From the NCBI GenBank assembly GCA_019918135.1, contig WBZZ01002383.1, forward strand, positions 60,001-124,000: a stretch of DNA of 64,000 nt, read 5' to 3'. Numbering within the stretch: the stretch's first letter is position 1; each line of letters opens with the position of its first letter. The notes below the pieces were generated by a model that was not told the origin of the DNA, searched no databases, and worked only from the letters and a program-made list of their open reading frames with translations. Position numbers and translations under genes: made by a program. The stretch is from Paulinella micropora. Lineage: Eukaryota > Cercozoa > Imbricatea > Euglyphida > Paulinellidae. Shown here piece after piece: positions 49,726 through 58,752 of this stretch.

Positions 49726-50079
49726 TGTACGTAGCCTGCTGCCAAATTGGATGCTGTTATGCAAAGGTGCCGCGGGAAGTTGTTATGCAAGCGGTGCAGC
49801 GTGGAACGAGTACCGGATCTGGGGGAGGCGCAAATCAATACTCCCAAGACAACAGCGCTGGTATGTAAAATTGTATCTTTCTACAGACGAACAATGTACG
49901 GGTGCCTGATTGTGTATTAAGTAGGGGAAGGGAAGGGAACAGTTCAACAGTTGCAGAAGGAGGCGGATGTCTGCACAACACAAACTGCAGCAAGAGGTCT
50001 GTGCAATATGCAAAAAGGTGAAAGAAACCTAAAGTTTTATGATAGTTTTGCGAGTTCTGCGATGTTGTCGTTGTTGGCA

Positions 50080-50806
50080 GCTATCGTGAAGAAAAACTGT
50101 AACTAGTTTTTGAATAACATGCTAGGAGGAGCGGGAGAGAGCCTTGTGTCAAGATGGGCACCGGATAGTGTTGAGTTGGGACTGCAGTCAGGTACATGAC
50201 AGAATGTGTGTATGCGTGTGTGGGCTGGAGGGTGGGGGCAGATTTGCGCTACTGCTTTTGTGGTCCTGCAATATTGGTGGTTGGCAGCTGTCTATCGTGA
50301 AGGAAAACTATGATAAGTTTTTGAATAACATGCCAGGAGGAGCTGGAGAAAGCATTATGTCAAGGTGGGGAACGGACAGTCTTGAGTTGACGCTGCAGTC
50401 AGGTACAGGAGGGAATGCGTGAATGTGTGCAAAACATGTGTCTGGGTGGGTGCCTGTTTGGGAAACGCTGGGTGTGTGGCTACTAGGGAATTGTACACAA
50501 GGAGGAAAGCGTACACAATCGCAAGTGTCACAGGTTTCGAAGAAGAAGGCGAGGGGTGCGCGCAAGCAGCTCGACTGTAAGAGAAGTTCATGTAGACAGT
50601 GTACAAACCCATCCTTGAAGCAGGAACACGATGACACTTGCGTAAAGTCAAAAGTTTACAAAGCGAAGGCAGGACAAGCAACCAGGGTGAGCAAAAGGAA
50701 ACCAGTAGGCAAGAAAGGGAAACCTGTTGGCCAAAAAAGGATAAAATGTGGAAAAGGGGCTGCTGTAGTAGAGATTGACACCGACGTTTCCGAGGAAACG
50801 GAATGA
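50080..50806 (+). CDS. Duplicated short exon and basic tail
   Basis: An exon-like unit NNMLGGAGESLVSRWAPDSV (about 50,113) recurs ~205 bp later as NNMPGGAGESIMSRWGTDSL (about 50,328). Each is followed by CTGCAGTCAGGTACA, a donor-like end. The last frame (50423-50806) has Lys/Arg-rich text (KVYKAKAGQATRVSKRKPVG) and an acidic end (EIDTDVSEETE). An AATAAA lies at about 50,878. These are probably the 3' exons of the locus. Confidence 0.4.
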
Positions 50807-51130
50807 GGGAGGGTATATACCTATAGTGAAAGAAAGTGATAATGATTTACCCAGTGTTGCATGTAGTTCTATGACTGAATAAATATTCTTGATGCATTGG
50901 AAATATTCTGAGGTAATGGAAAATGTTTGTGCTATGGGGAGTATTAATACGTGTGTTGTGGAAAGCATTGGTGAAATATTTATTACTGTAATTGAATAAA
51001 TTTTTTTATACTGGTGCGGCCGTTATTAATATTAATAATACTTTTGATATATGATTTTATTATTCTCATGATTATTATTATTATTATTATTAGTATTATT
51101 CTCATGATTATTATTATTATTATTATTATT

Positions 51131-51368
51131 GGCACCGCGATAGCCCAGTGGTTAAGGTCTACCATCTGGGACCTGTCGCCAGTTCGATTCCCGTCGGTGC
51201 CAGTATTTCAAAGGATATTTTCTTTGAAAGTATTGGTCTGTCTGGAAGGCTTGGAGCTGCCTTGCGGGGGTGTCAGTAGAGCCTATCGTCAAATCTTCGT
51301 ACTCCCCTCGCGGGTGAGACGATGGAGGCACATGTGCAGAAATGCATTCGCAATTGACTGAGAAGTAC

Positions 51369-51370
<2 letters not shown>
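51131..51370 (+). repeat. SINE (type 2), full-length, plus
   Basis: Begins GGCACCGCGATAGCCCAGTG (A-box TAGCCCAGTGG), B-box AGTTCGATTCCCG, then CGGTGCC, which pairs with the first seven bases. The tail ATGGAGGCACATGT...AATTGACTGAGAAGTACTA matches the LINE tail better than type 1 does. Confidence 0.9.
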
Positions 51371-51453
<83 letters not shown>

Positions 51454-51685
51454 GGGCCCTGTCGCCAGTTCGATTCCCGTCGGTGCCACCAGTATTTTCA
51501 TTGAACATACCGGTCTATTTCTGGACCAGTATTTTCATTAAACATACCGGCCCGTCTGGAAGTGTTGGAACTGCCCTTGCGGGGGTGTCATTAGAGCTTA
51601 TCGTCAATTCTTCGTACTCCCCTCACGGGTGAGACGATGGAGGCGCATGTGCAGAAATGCATCAGCCATTGACAGAGAAGCACTA
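51454..51685 (+). repeat. SINE (type 1), head-truncated, plus
   Basis: Starts within the head (GGGCCCTGTCGCCAGTTCGA), two internal modules, full tail. Flanked by (TTA)n. Confidence 0.85.
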
Positions 51686-51711
51686 TTATTATTATTATTA
51701 TTATTATTATT

Positions 51712-51942
51712 GGACACCGTGATAGCCCAGTGGTCAAGTTCTACCATCTGGGCCCTGTCGCCAGTTCGATTCCCGTCGGTGCCACCAGTATTTTCATTGA
51801 ACATACCGGTCCGTCTGGAAGTGTTGGAACTGCCCTTGCGGGGGTGTCATTAGAGCTTATCGTCAATTCTTCGTACTCCCCTCACGGGTGAGACGATGGA
51901 GGCGCATGTGCAGATTTGCATCAGCCATTGACAGAGAAGCAC

Positions 51943-51944
<2 letters not shown>
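51712..51944 (+). repeat. SINE (type 1), one-module variant, plus
   Basis: Complete head and tail with a single internal module, the shortest full-length form. Confidence 0.9.
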
Positions 51945-52020
<76 letters not shown>

Positions 52021-52162
52021 GCAATGGAGGCACATGTCCAGGATCTGGATCTGATGCTATAGTCTGAGGAAGCCTATTATTATTATGATTATTATTATCA
52101 TTAATGGAGGCACATGTCCAGGATCTGGATCTGATGCTATAGTCTGAGGAAGCCTATTATTA

Positions 52163-52194
<32 letters not shown>

Positions 52195-52300
52195 GTTATT
52201 ATTCGAGTCTTTGGAGCGGAGCCGCGTCACCGAACGGTCCCGTGCTACCAATGGAGGCACATGTCCGACAGGATCAAAGGCCAATTGACTGATAAGTCTA
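52021..52300 (+). repeat. Three LINE-tail fragments
   Basis: Two type C tails (52021-52076 and 52102-52156, AATGGAGGCACATGTCCAGG...), then a 97-bp piece (52204-52300) that matches the 3' end of the 25.6-kb LINE (CGAGTCTTTGGAGCGGAGCC...ACTGATAAGTCTA). Each ends in (TTA)n-type repeat. Confidence 0.85.
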
Positions 52301-52341
<41 letters not shown>

Positions 52342-52606
52342 GGACACCGTGATAGCCCAGTGGTCAAGTTCTACCATCTGGGCCCTGTCGCCAGTTCGAT
52401 TCCCGTCGGTGCCACCAGTATTTTCATTGAACATACCGGTCCGTCTGGACCAGTATTTTCATTGAACATACCGGTCCGTCTGGAAGTGTTGGAACTGCCC
52501 TTGCGGGGGTGTCATTACAGCCTATCGTCAATGCTTCGTACTCCCCTCGGGTGAGACGATGGAGGCGCATGTGAAGAAATGCATCAGCCAGTGACAGAGA
52601 AGCACT
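52342..52606 (+). repeat. SINE (type 1), full-length, plus
   Basis: Complete head, two internal modules, diverged tail (GTGAAGAAATGCATCAGCCA). Confidence 0.9.
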
Positions 52607-52649
52607 ATTATTATTATTCTTTATTATTGTTATTATTATTATTATTATT

Positions 52650-52890
52650 GGCACCGCGATAGCCCAGTGGTTAAGGTCTACCATCTGGGACCTGTCGCCA
52701 GTTCGATTCCCGTCGGGGCCAGTATTTTCAAAGGATATTTTCTTTGAAAGTATTGGTCTGTCTGGAAGGCTTGGAGCTGCCTTGCGGGGGTGTCAGTAGA
52801 GCCTATCGTCAAATCTTTGTACTCCCCTCGCGGGTGAGACGATGGAGACACATGTGCAGAAATGCATTCGCCATTGACAGAGAAGCACTA
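52650..52890 (+). repeat. SINE (type 2), full-length, plus
   Basis: GGCACCGCGATAGCCCAGTG head, type 2 body, tail ending GAGAAGCACTA, then (TTATTATTTA)n. Confidence 0.9.
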
Positions 52891-53114
52891 TTATTTATTA
52901 TTATTTATTATTATTTATTATTATTTATTATTATTTATTATTATTTATTATTATTTATTATTATTTATTATTATTTTTTATTATTTATGATCTATTTTCA
53001 TTATTTATTATTATTGTAAAAATTATTATTAAAATTATTGAAATTATTAGATTATTAAATTATTAAAATTAGTACTAACACTAACCCTAACACTAACCCT
53101 AACTTCAATTATTA

Positions 53115-53154
<40 letters not shown>

Positions 53155-53155
53155 T
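52891..53155. repeat. (TTATTATTTA)n array and telomere-like repeat
   Basis: A 10-bp variant of the usual TTA tail is repeated about nine times, followed by decayed ATTATT sequence. A short run of CTAACA/CTAACC units at 53,074-53,103 and another (TTA)n follow. Confidence 0.85.
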
Positions 53156-53556
53156 CAGCCCAATTGCCTCAAGGCGTTAAACTGTGACGCCAACTCATAA
53201 CCCTTTGGTGGTAGATGCTGGGGAGGAGGGTCGTTGCGCGCGTAAAAGATCTTAAACTCCGCATATGCTGGTTGATAGCCCAGGACCCAGCAGACACCAG
53301 ATTGTTGTGGGTGGGGTTTCGAGGCAGCTCTAGCAACCGCGCTTGGTGTATGCACTTGCACATTCGGTGACGTCTTGCAAGAGGTTGCTGGGACTGCGGA
53401 ATAACCTCGGCTTAGTGCAGTCTTGCAGCTCCATCGGCGGCCCCGATCATCAGGCGAGAGACTGACACGGGGGGGGTGGAGGACCTCGAACAAGGGTATT
53501 AGAGGCTTATGTCCGTGGAGGATATGCCATTAGCTGCATCAGTACGCCTCAGATAT

Positions 53557-53560
<4 letters not shown>
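53156..53560 (+). repeat. Family Z repeat, 5'-truncated copy
   Basis: About 405 bp starting CAGCCCAATTGCCTCAAGGC and ending CGCCTCAGATATAGTA(TTA)n. It lacks the first ~85 bp present in the next two copies. Confidence 0.85.
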
Positions 53561-53603
<43 letters not shown>

Positions 53604-53871
53604 GGACACCGTGATAGCCCAGTGGTCAAGTTCTACCATCTGGGCCCTGTCACCAGTTCGATTCCCGTCGGTGCCACCAGAATTTTCATTGAACATACCG
53701 ATCCGTCTGGACCAGTATTTTCATTGAACATACCGGCCCGTCTGGAAGTGTTGGAACTGCCCTTGCGGGGGTGTCATTAGAGCTTATCGTCAATTCTTCG
53801 TACTCCCCTCACGGGTGAGACGATGGAGGCGCATGTGCAGAAATGCATCAGCCATTGACAGAGAAGCACTA
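53604..53871 (+). repeat. SINE (type 1), full-length, plus
   Basis: Complete, with two internal modules, located between family Z copies. Confidence 0.9.
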
Positions 53872-53895
53872 TTATTATTATTATTATTATTATTA

Positions 53896-54387
53896 GTAAA
53901 TCTGCCTTGGAGTGTTGACTGTGACATATTTGAGGGAAATCCCGATGAAAAAACCTAGTCACACTTGCTAAACAGAGTTCCAGCCCAATGGCCTCAAGGC
54001 GTTAAACTGTGACGCCAACTCATAACCCTTTGGTGGTAGATGCTGGGGAGGAGGGTCGTTGCGCGCGTAAAAGATCTTAAACTCCGCATATGCTGGTTGA
54101 TAGCCCAGGACCCAGCAGACACCAGATTGTTATGGGTGGGGTTTCGAGGCAGCTCTAGCAACCGCGCTTGGTGTATGCACTTGCACATTCGGTGACGTCT
54201 TGCAAGAGGTTGCTGGGACTGCGGAATAACCTCGGCTTAGTGCAGTCTTGCCCTCAGGAGCTCCATCGGTGGCCCCGATCATCAGGCGAGAGACTGACAC
54301 GGGGGGGTGGAGGACCTCGAACAAGGGTATTGGAGGCTTATGTCCGTTGAGGATATGCCATTAGCTGCATCAGTACGCCTCAGATAT

Positions 54388-54391
<4 letters not shown>
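53896..54391 (+). repeat. Family Z repeat, longer copy
   Basis: 496 bp starting GTAAATCTGCCTTGGAGTGT, ending CAGATATAGTA before (TTA)n. Almost identical to the following copy. Confidence 0.9.
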
Positions 54392-54448
<57 letters not shown>

Positions 54449-54939
54449 GTAAATCTGCCTTGGAGTGTTGACTGTGACATATTTGAGGGAAATCCCGATG
54501 AAAAAACCTAGTCACACTTGCTAAACAGAGTTCCAGCCCAATGGCCTCAAGGCGTTAAACTGTGACGCCAACTCATAACCCTTTGGTGGTAGATGCTGGG
54601 GAGGAGGGTCGTTGCGCGCGTAAAAGATCTTAAACTCCGCATATGCTGGTTGATAGCCCAGGACCCAGCAGACACCAGATTGTTATGGGTGGGGTTTCGA
54701 GGCAGCTCTAGCAACCGCGCTTGGTGTATGCACTTGCACATTCGGTGACGTCTTGCAAGAGGTTGCTGGGACTGCGGAATAACCTCGGCTTAGTGCAGTC
54801 TTGCCCTCAGGAGCTCCATCGGTGGCCCCGATCATCAGGCGAGAGACTGACACGGGGGGTGGAGGACCTCGAACAAGGGTATTGGAGGCTTATGTCCGTT
54901 GAGGATATGCCATTAGCTGCATCAGTACGCCTCAGATAT

Positions 54940-54943
<4 letters not shown>
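54449..54943 (+). repeat. Family Z repeat, longer copy
   Basis: 495 bp, same start and end as the copy at 53896-54391. The pair plus (TTA)n forms a ~553-bp tandem unit. Confidence 0.9.
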
Positions 54944-54972
<29 letters not shown>

Positions 54973-55054
54973 GTTATTATTATTGTTATTATTATTGTTA
55001 TTATTATTATTATTGTTATTATTATTGTTATTGTTATTATTATTGTTATTGTTA

Positions 55055-55098
<44 letters not shown>

Positions 55099-55101
55099 AG
55101 T

Positions 55102-55340
55102 GGCACCGCGATAGCCCAGTGGTTAAGGTCTACCATCTGGGACCTGTCGCCAGTTCGATTCCCGTCGGTGCCAGTATTTTCAAAGGATATTTTCTTTGAA
55201 AGTATTGGTCTGTCTGGAAGGCTTGGAGCTGCCTTGCGGGGGTGTCAGTAGAGCCTATCGTCAAATCTTTGTACTCACCTCGCGGGTGAGACGATGGAGG
55301 CACATGTGCAGAAATGCATTGGCCATTGACAGAGAAGCAC

Positions 55341-55341
<1 letters not shown>
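55102..55341 (+). repeat. SINE (type 2), full-length, plus
   Basis: Type 2 head and body. It follows a (TTA)n/(TTG)-mixed microsatellite at 54,944-55,098. Confidence 0.9.
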
Positions 55342-55392
<51 letters not shown>

Positions 55393-55396
55393 TTAT

Positions 55397-55627
55397 GGAC
55401 ACCGTGATAGCCCAGTGGTCAAGTTCTACCATCTGGGCCCTGTCGCCAGTTCGATTCCCGTCGGTGCCACCAGTATTTTCATTGAACATACCGGTCCGTC
55501 TGGAAGTGTTGGAACTGCCCTTGCGGGGGTGTCATTAGAGCCTATCGTCAATTCTTCGTACTCCCCTCACGGGTGAGACGATGGAGGCGCATGTGCAGAT
55601 TTGCATCAGCCATTGACAGAGAAGCAC

Positions 55628-55628
<1 letters not shown>
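55397..55628 (+). repeat. SINE (type 1), one-module variant, plus
   Basis: Complete head and tail with one internal module, and the tail variant CAGATTTGCATCAGCC shared with 51712-51944. Confidence 0.9.
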
Positions 55629-55666
<38 letters not shown>

Positions 55667-55900
55667 CTGGGCCCTGTCGCCAGTTCGATTCCCGTCGGTG
55701 CCACCAGTATTTTCATTGAACATACCGGTCTATTTCTGGACCAGTATTTTCATTGAACATACCGGCCCGTCTGGAAGTGTTGGAACTGCCCTTGCGGGGG
55801 TGTCATTAGAGCTTATCGTCAATTCTTCGTACTCCCCTCACGGGTGAGACGATGGAGGCGCATGTGCAGAAATGCATCAGCCATTGACAGAGAAGCACTA
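55667..55900 (+). repeat. SINE (type 1), head-truncated, plus
   Basis: Starts CTGGGCCCTGTCGCCAGTTC, has two internal modules and a full tail. Very similar in layout to 51454-51685. A type C tail remnant (TAGTCTGAGGAAGCCTA) follows at 55,936-55,953. Confidence 0.85.
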
Positions 55901-55982
55901 TTATTATTATTATTATTATTATTATTGTTGTTGTATAGTCTGAGGAAGCCTATTGTTGTTGTTTTTACTATTAGTTCGAGTC

Positions 55983-57570
55983 TTATTGCCTGGGTACGAC
56001 TGCGACCGCAAACACCGTAACATTTAGACTCATGTTCCAATTCAGCGTAATAAAGCTCGTGTTCCAATTCAGACCGGCTTTCCAATTCAGAGAGCCACAG
56101 CTGCCGCTAGCGCCGCTCTCTATTGCCAGGGTGTCAGTGCTTCCGTTTGGCGCCGCGGTCAAGGTAAACGCGATGTCTGCAATTTGTGACGCGGCCTGGC
56201 CCTTCTGTCCCTCCTTCCACATCTGAATGGAGTCTCTGATGGTGTTTTCGATGGCCTGGACCTGTTTGGCAGCAGATTGCTGGCTGCCGATGTACAGCTT
56301 GCGTTCTTTTGTGCCTGCTGGACGTTATGTTCGTCGGTCGACCGACCCTGCGCTAACAGAGCCTGGCGCTGGGTATCACCTACCCGATCCCATGTCCCGA
56401 GCATCGCGTTCTGCCTCTCGCCCGCGACCCTGGCGCTAGTCTCGGCCGATCCGATGGCTAGCCGGCTGTTTGCGCTGTTTTGGATTCGGCCGACTTGGAT
56501 TCGCCTATCGTTTTTGGCAGCGGCCGTGTCGGTCAGCAGCAGGGCATTTTCCTGGGCACCCGTGATTGCCAGTGTCTTATTCTTGTTTTGTTCAATCCGG
56601 TTGACGGTAACAAATGAGCCCGCTTTTATCCGTGCTATCCTCTCTTCGTATTCCGCGTTCTTTTTCTGAGGACTACCAGCCGATCTGAGGATGCTTGTAG
56701 CTTTTGGGCCGTCTCCGCAATAGCACTGGCTTGTTGTTCTTCGCTCCTGATCTTCAGGTCGTTCTCCGCCTCCACTTGTCGTTACTCTAGCTCCAGCCTT
56801 TTGAACTTCATTTCCTCATCGTGTTCCTTCTGCTTCATGTCTTCGTACGCCTCTTCTTGCTCCTGGTCAAACTTTGCATTATCCTGCTTTCTCTTTTCTT
56901 CGTTGTTTTTTCTCCGCAGTTCCAGCTCTTGTTTTCGATAATCCAGTTGTGTTTGTTCAGCCTGAATTTTGGCGGCCCGGGGCTTCTCGGCCGACTTGGG
57001 CGGGACCACCTGCAGCTGGTTTCCTTCGTGCGCCTCCGGTTCCGACTCTTTCGTGTCCGCCTTTGCGTCCGCTGCTGGCGGAGCGTCCGCCATGAACGTG
57101 TCCTCGTCGTTGTTCTCCGGCAACTGCAATGCCTCAGCGCCGTCGAATTTGTCTTTTTCCTTGGTCGGTTCTTTATTTTCCTGTGTCGTGCTAGGCTTGG
57201 CACCGCTGTCGCCTCCACCAGGACCACCGCCGGGCTTGGCGCTGCTGCCGCCGCCTCCTTTATCGACTGCCCTTCAAACAACAGGGCAACAGCGGCGGCA
57301 TTTTCGGAAATCTGGCCAAGGCCAAAGCCCTCATGCGCCATGTCAATCTCGACTACACGACCAGCCTGGTCGATGCCAAGCGCGAGCTCAAGCCCGGCGG
57401 CCCTGCAGGCGAAGGAGGCGGCAGCGGCGGCGCCAAGGCTGGTGGTCCTGCGGCCGGTAGTCAAAGAACTTGCCATTGGGCCGGCCCGTCCAGCTGCCGG
57501 CCGCTTCGCCGTCGCCGCTGACGTAGCGCATTTTTTTTCTCTCCCGGCTCTTGTCGAAAATCCAGGACAA
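55983..57570 (-). pseudogene. Coiled-coil, charged virion-like protein, broken
   Basis: Minus-strand readable pieces include MSWIFDKSRERKKMRYVSGD at the likely start, an Ala/Val-rich helical stretch, an acidic region (NNDEDTFMADAPPAADAKAD), a long Gln/Lys/Glu coiled coil (RKQELELRRKNNEEKRKQDN) and a C-terminal beta-looking end with repeated LNWN (LNWKAGLNWNTSFITLNWN). I recognise no family. A structural role is inferred from the composition. The copy is in several pieces, with about three breaks. Confidence 0.45.
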
Positions 57571-57583
57571 AAAAAAAGTCTTT

Positions 57584-58369
57584 TTATAGCGACTTTGTGA
57601 TTTGTTGTACTAGTTTCTCGTACTGAGTTATCTGCTTGCGCTTCCTCTTAGCTTCTTCGGGTTTTGCCGCCTTGGCCGCCGACCGCAGCTCTTGGATTTT
57701 GGCCTCGTACTCGGCCATCTGTGCCCTGAGCTGCTCGCCGTACGGCGCTGGCACCTTCTTGTCCTCGCTCAGCGCGTGCCTCTTCGCGGCGTGGTATAGC
57801 GCCCCGTGGCTGTCCTTGTCTCGTCGGTACCTGTCTATCAGCGTATGGAGATCCTTCTCCTCCTGTTTGGTGATGACGGGGCTCACGGCGGTCGCCAGCT
57901 TACCGCTGCGTGCCACGATCTTGGCCATGTCGATACCAACCTCCTGTTTTGTATGTTTTAGGGCAGCAGTATTCTTGACGATTTTGAGCGGTTTTGGTTG
58001 CGAGGGCGGGGGCGGCGGTGGTGGTGACGGCGGCGCGAGGGGCATGGCCGACGGCACGGCCGACGGCACTAGCGCTGGCGGGGCCTGCCTGTTCATTATG
58101 TACGGAGCGACGTCGTAGCCAAGCGCTTTGGTTAGTTTCTCTAGCAAGCGCGCCACTTGTTTCGACTCGCGATCTAAGCTTGTTGGCACAGGCGCGTTTA
58201 CTGGCTGGGGCGCGTCGACCAGGTCGAGGGCGGGCGAGAGCTGTGGGTTCACGTACCTCATAATGCGATGGGTGCGGGCCGCCATCTCGGCCGACACGCC
58301 CCCTGCAAAGCCCGTGCGACATTTCTTGAAAGGCAGGTGGGCATTGGTGGTAAAGACGCGTCGTTTCAT
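57584..58369 (-). CDS. Virus-like island protein with shared N-terminal module
   Basis: An intact 261-codon frame. Residues about 18-52 (RTGFAGGVSAEMAARTHRIM and VNPQLSPAL) match the neighbouring small protein upstream on the same strand. A Pro-rich linker (LAPPSPPPPPPPSQP) leads to a helical Lys/Glu C-terminal half with repeated YRRDKD- and EYEAKIQEL-type heptads. GG sites near the N-terminus could be protease sites, as in core proteins cut during maturation. Function unknown, probably virion-associated by position. Confidence 0.5.
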   Translation of the reverse strand: MKRRVFTTNAHLPFKKCRTGFAGGVSAEMAARTHRIMRYVNPQLSPALDLVDAPQPVNAPVPTSLDRESKQVARLLEKLTKALGYDVAPYIMNRQAPPALVPSAVPSAMPLAPPSPPPPPPPSQPKPLKIVKNTAALKHTKQEVGIDMAKIVARSGKLATAVSPVITKQEEKDLHTLIDRYRRDKDSHGALYHAAKRHALSEDKKVPAPYGEQLRAQMAEYEAKIQELRSAAKAAKPEEAKRKRKQITQYEKLVQQITKSL

Positions 58370-58419
58370 ATTTACAAATCACGGTTTCACGTGTAAACTT
58401 TTTAGAATTAAAAAAAACC

Positions 58420-58677
58420 TCAATACTTGGACACCACCCCGAGCCTAGCATCGATGTCTTTTATGTTCTTAAATGCCCGTTCGATAGCGTCATCGTCGAG
58501 CACGGCCAGCGCGGTCGACAGCTGCGGGTTTACGTGTTTCATGATGTGGCGAGTGCGGGCCGCCATCTCGGCCGACTCACCGCCTGCGTAACCAGTCGTC
58601 TTCTTTTTGTAGGGCATAGGCGTCTTGTCAGTGAATGCGGCACCGGCGTGCTTTGTTTTCCAGGACTGCTTGGGCAT
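58420..58677 (-). CDS. Small paralogue sharing the N-terminal module
   Basis: The start MPKQSWKTKHAGAAF at 58,677 is preferred to an extension at 58,737 that runs through a poly-A gap. The 85-residue protein has TGYAGGESAEMAARTRHIM and VNPQLSTAL, clearly related to the next gene, then a short acidic helical end. The two genes therefore arose by duplication, or the longer one by fusion of this module to a coiled coil. An A-rich gap (58,708-58,720) separates it from the divergent ATPase gene. Confidence 0.5.
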   Translation of the reverse strand: MPKQSWKTKHAGAAFTDKTPMPYKKKTTGYAGGESAEMAARTRHIMKHVNPQLSTALAVLDDDAIERAFKNIKDIDARLGVVSKY

Positions 58678-58752
58678 CGTGCTGGTTGGTGTAAAAACAC
58701 TACCACGAAAATTAAAAAAAAAATATCCTGCTCGCAATCTCTACTAGAAAAA

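Larger units (their letters stand above)
33140..50830 (+). mobile_element. Transposon-like locus with Ulp1-, integrase- and USP-like genes
   Basis: Plus-strand, intron-bearing coding pieces run from about 33,160 to 36,512 and resume from 43,668 to 50,806 on the far side of an inserted Ngaro-type element. Recognisable parts are a Ulp1-like protease, a DDE integrase-like core and a USP-type deubiquitinase-like domain. The genes share direction, GC-moderate codon use, short introns and basic low-complexity tails. Integrase-based Ginger DNA transposons are known to carry ubiquitin-family proteases, so a Ginger-like element is my best guess. Terminal repeats were not found, and a host gene cluster cannot be excluded. 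Some pieces look broken. Confidence 0.5.

Noticed and set aside
48240-49847. Minus-strand ORFs across the USP-like gene
   Set aside because: They are shadows of the long plus-strand frame that carries the Cys and His boxes.
51131-51202. tRNA gene with A- and B-boxes
   Set aside because: The same sequence recurs many times with a SINE body and (TTA)n tail, and the A-box is offset by three bases, so it is a SINE head and not a functional tRNA gene.
56227-57600. Plus-strand ORFs up to 259 codons opposite the coiled-coil region
   Set aside because: They are hydrophobic or Arg/Pro-rich complements of charged heptad repeats on minus, a common shadow pattern.
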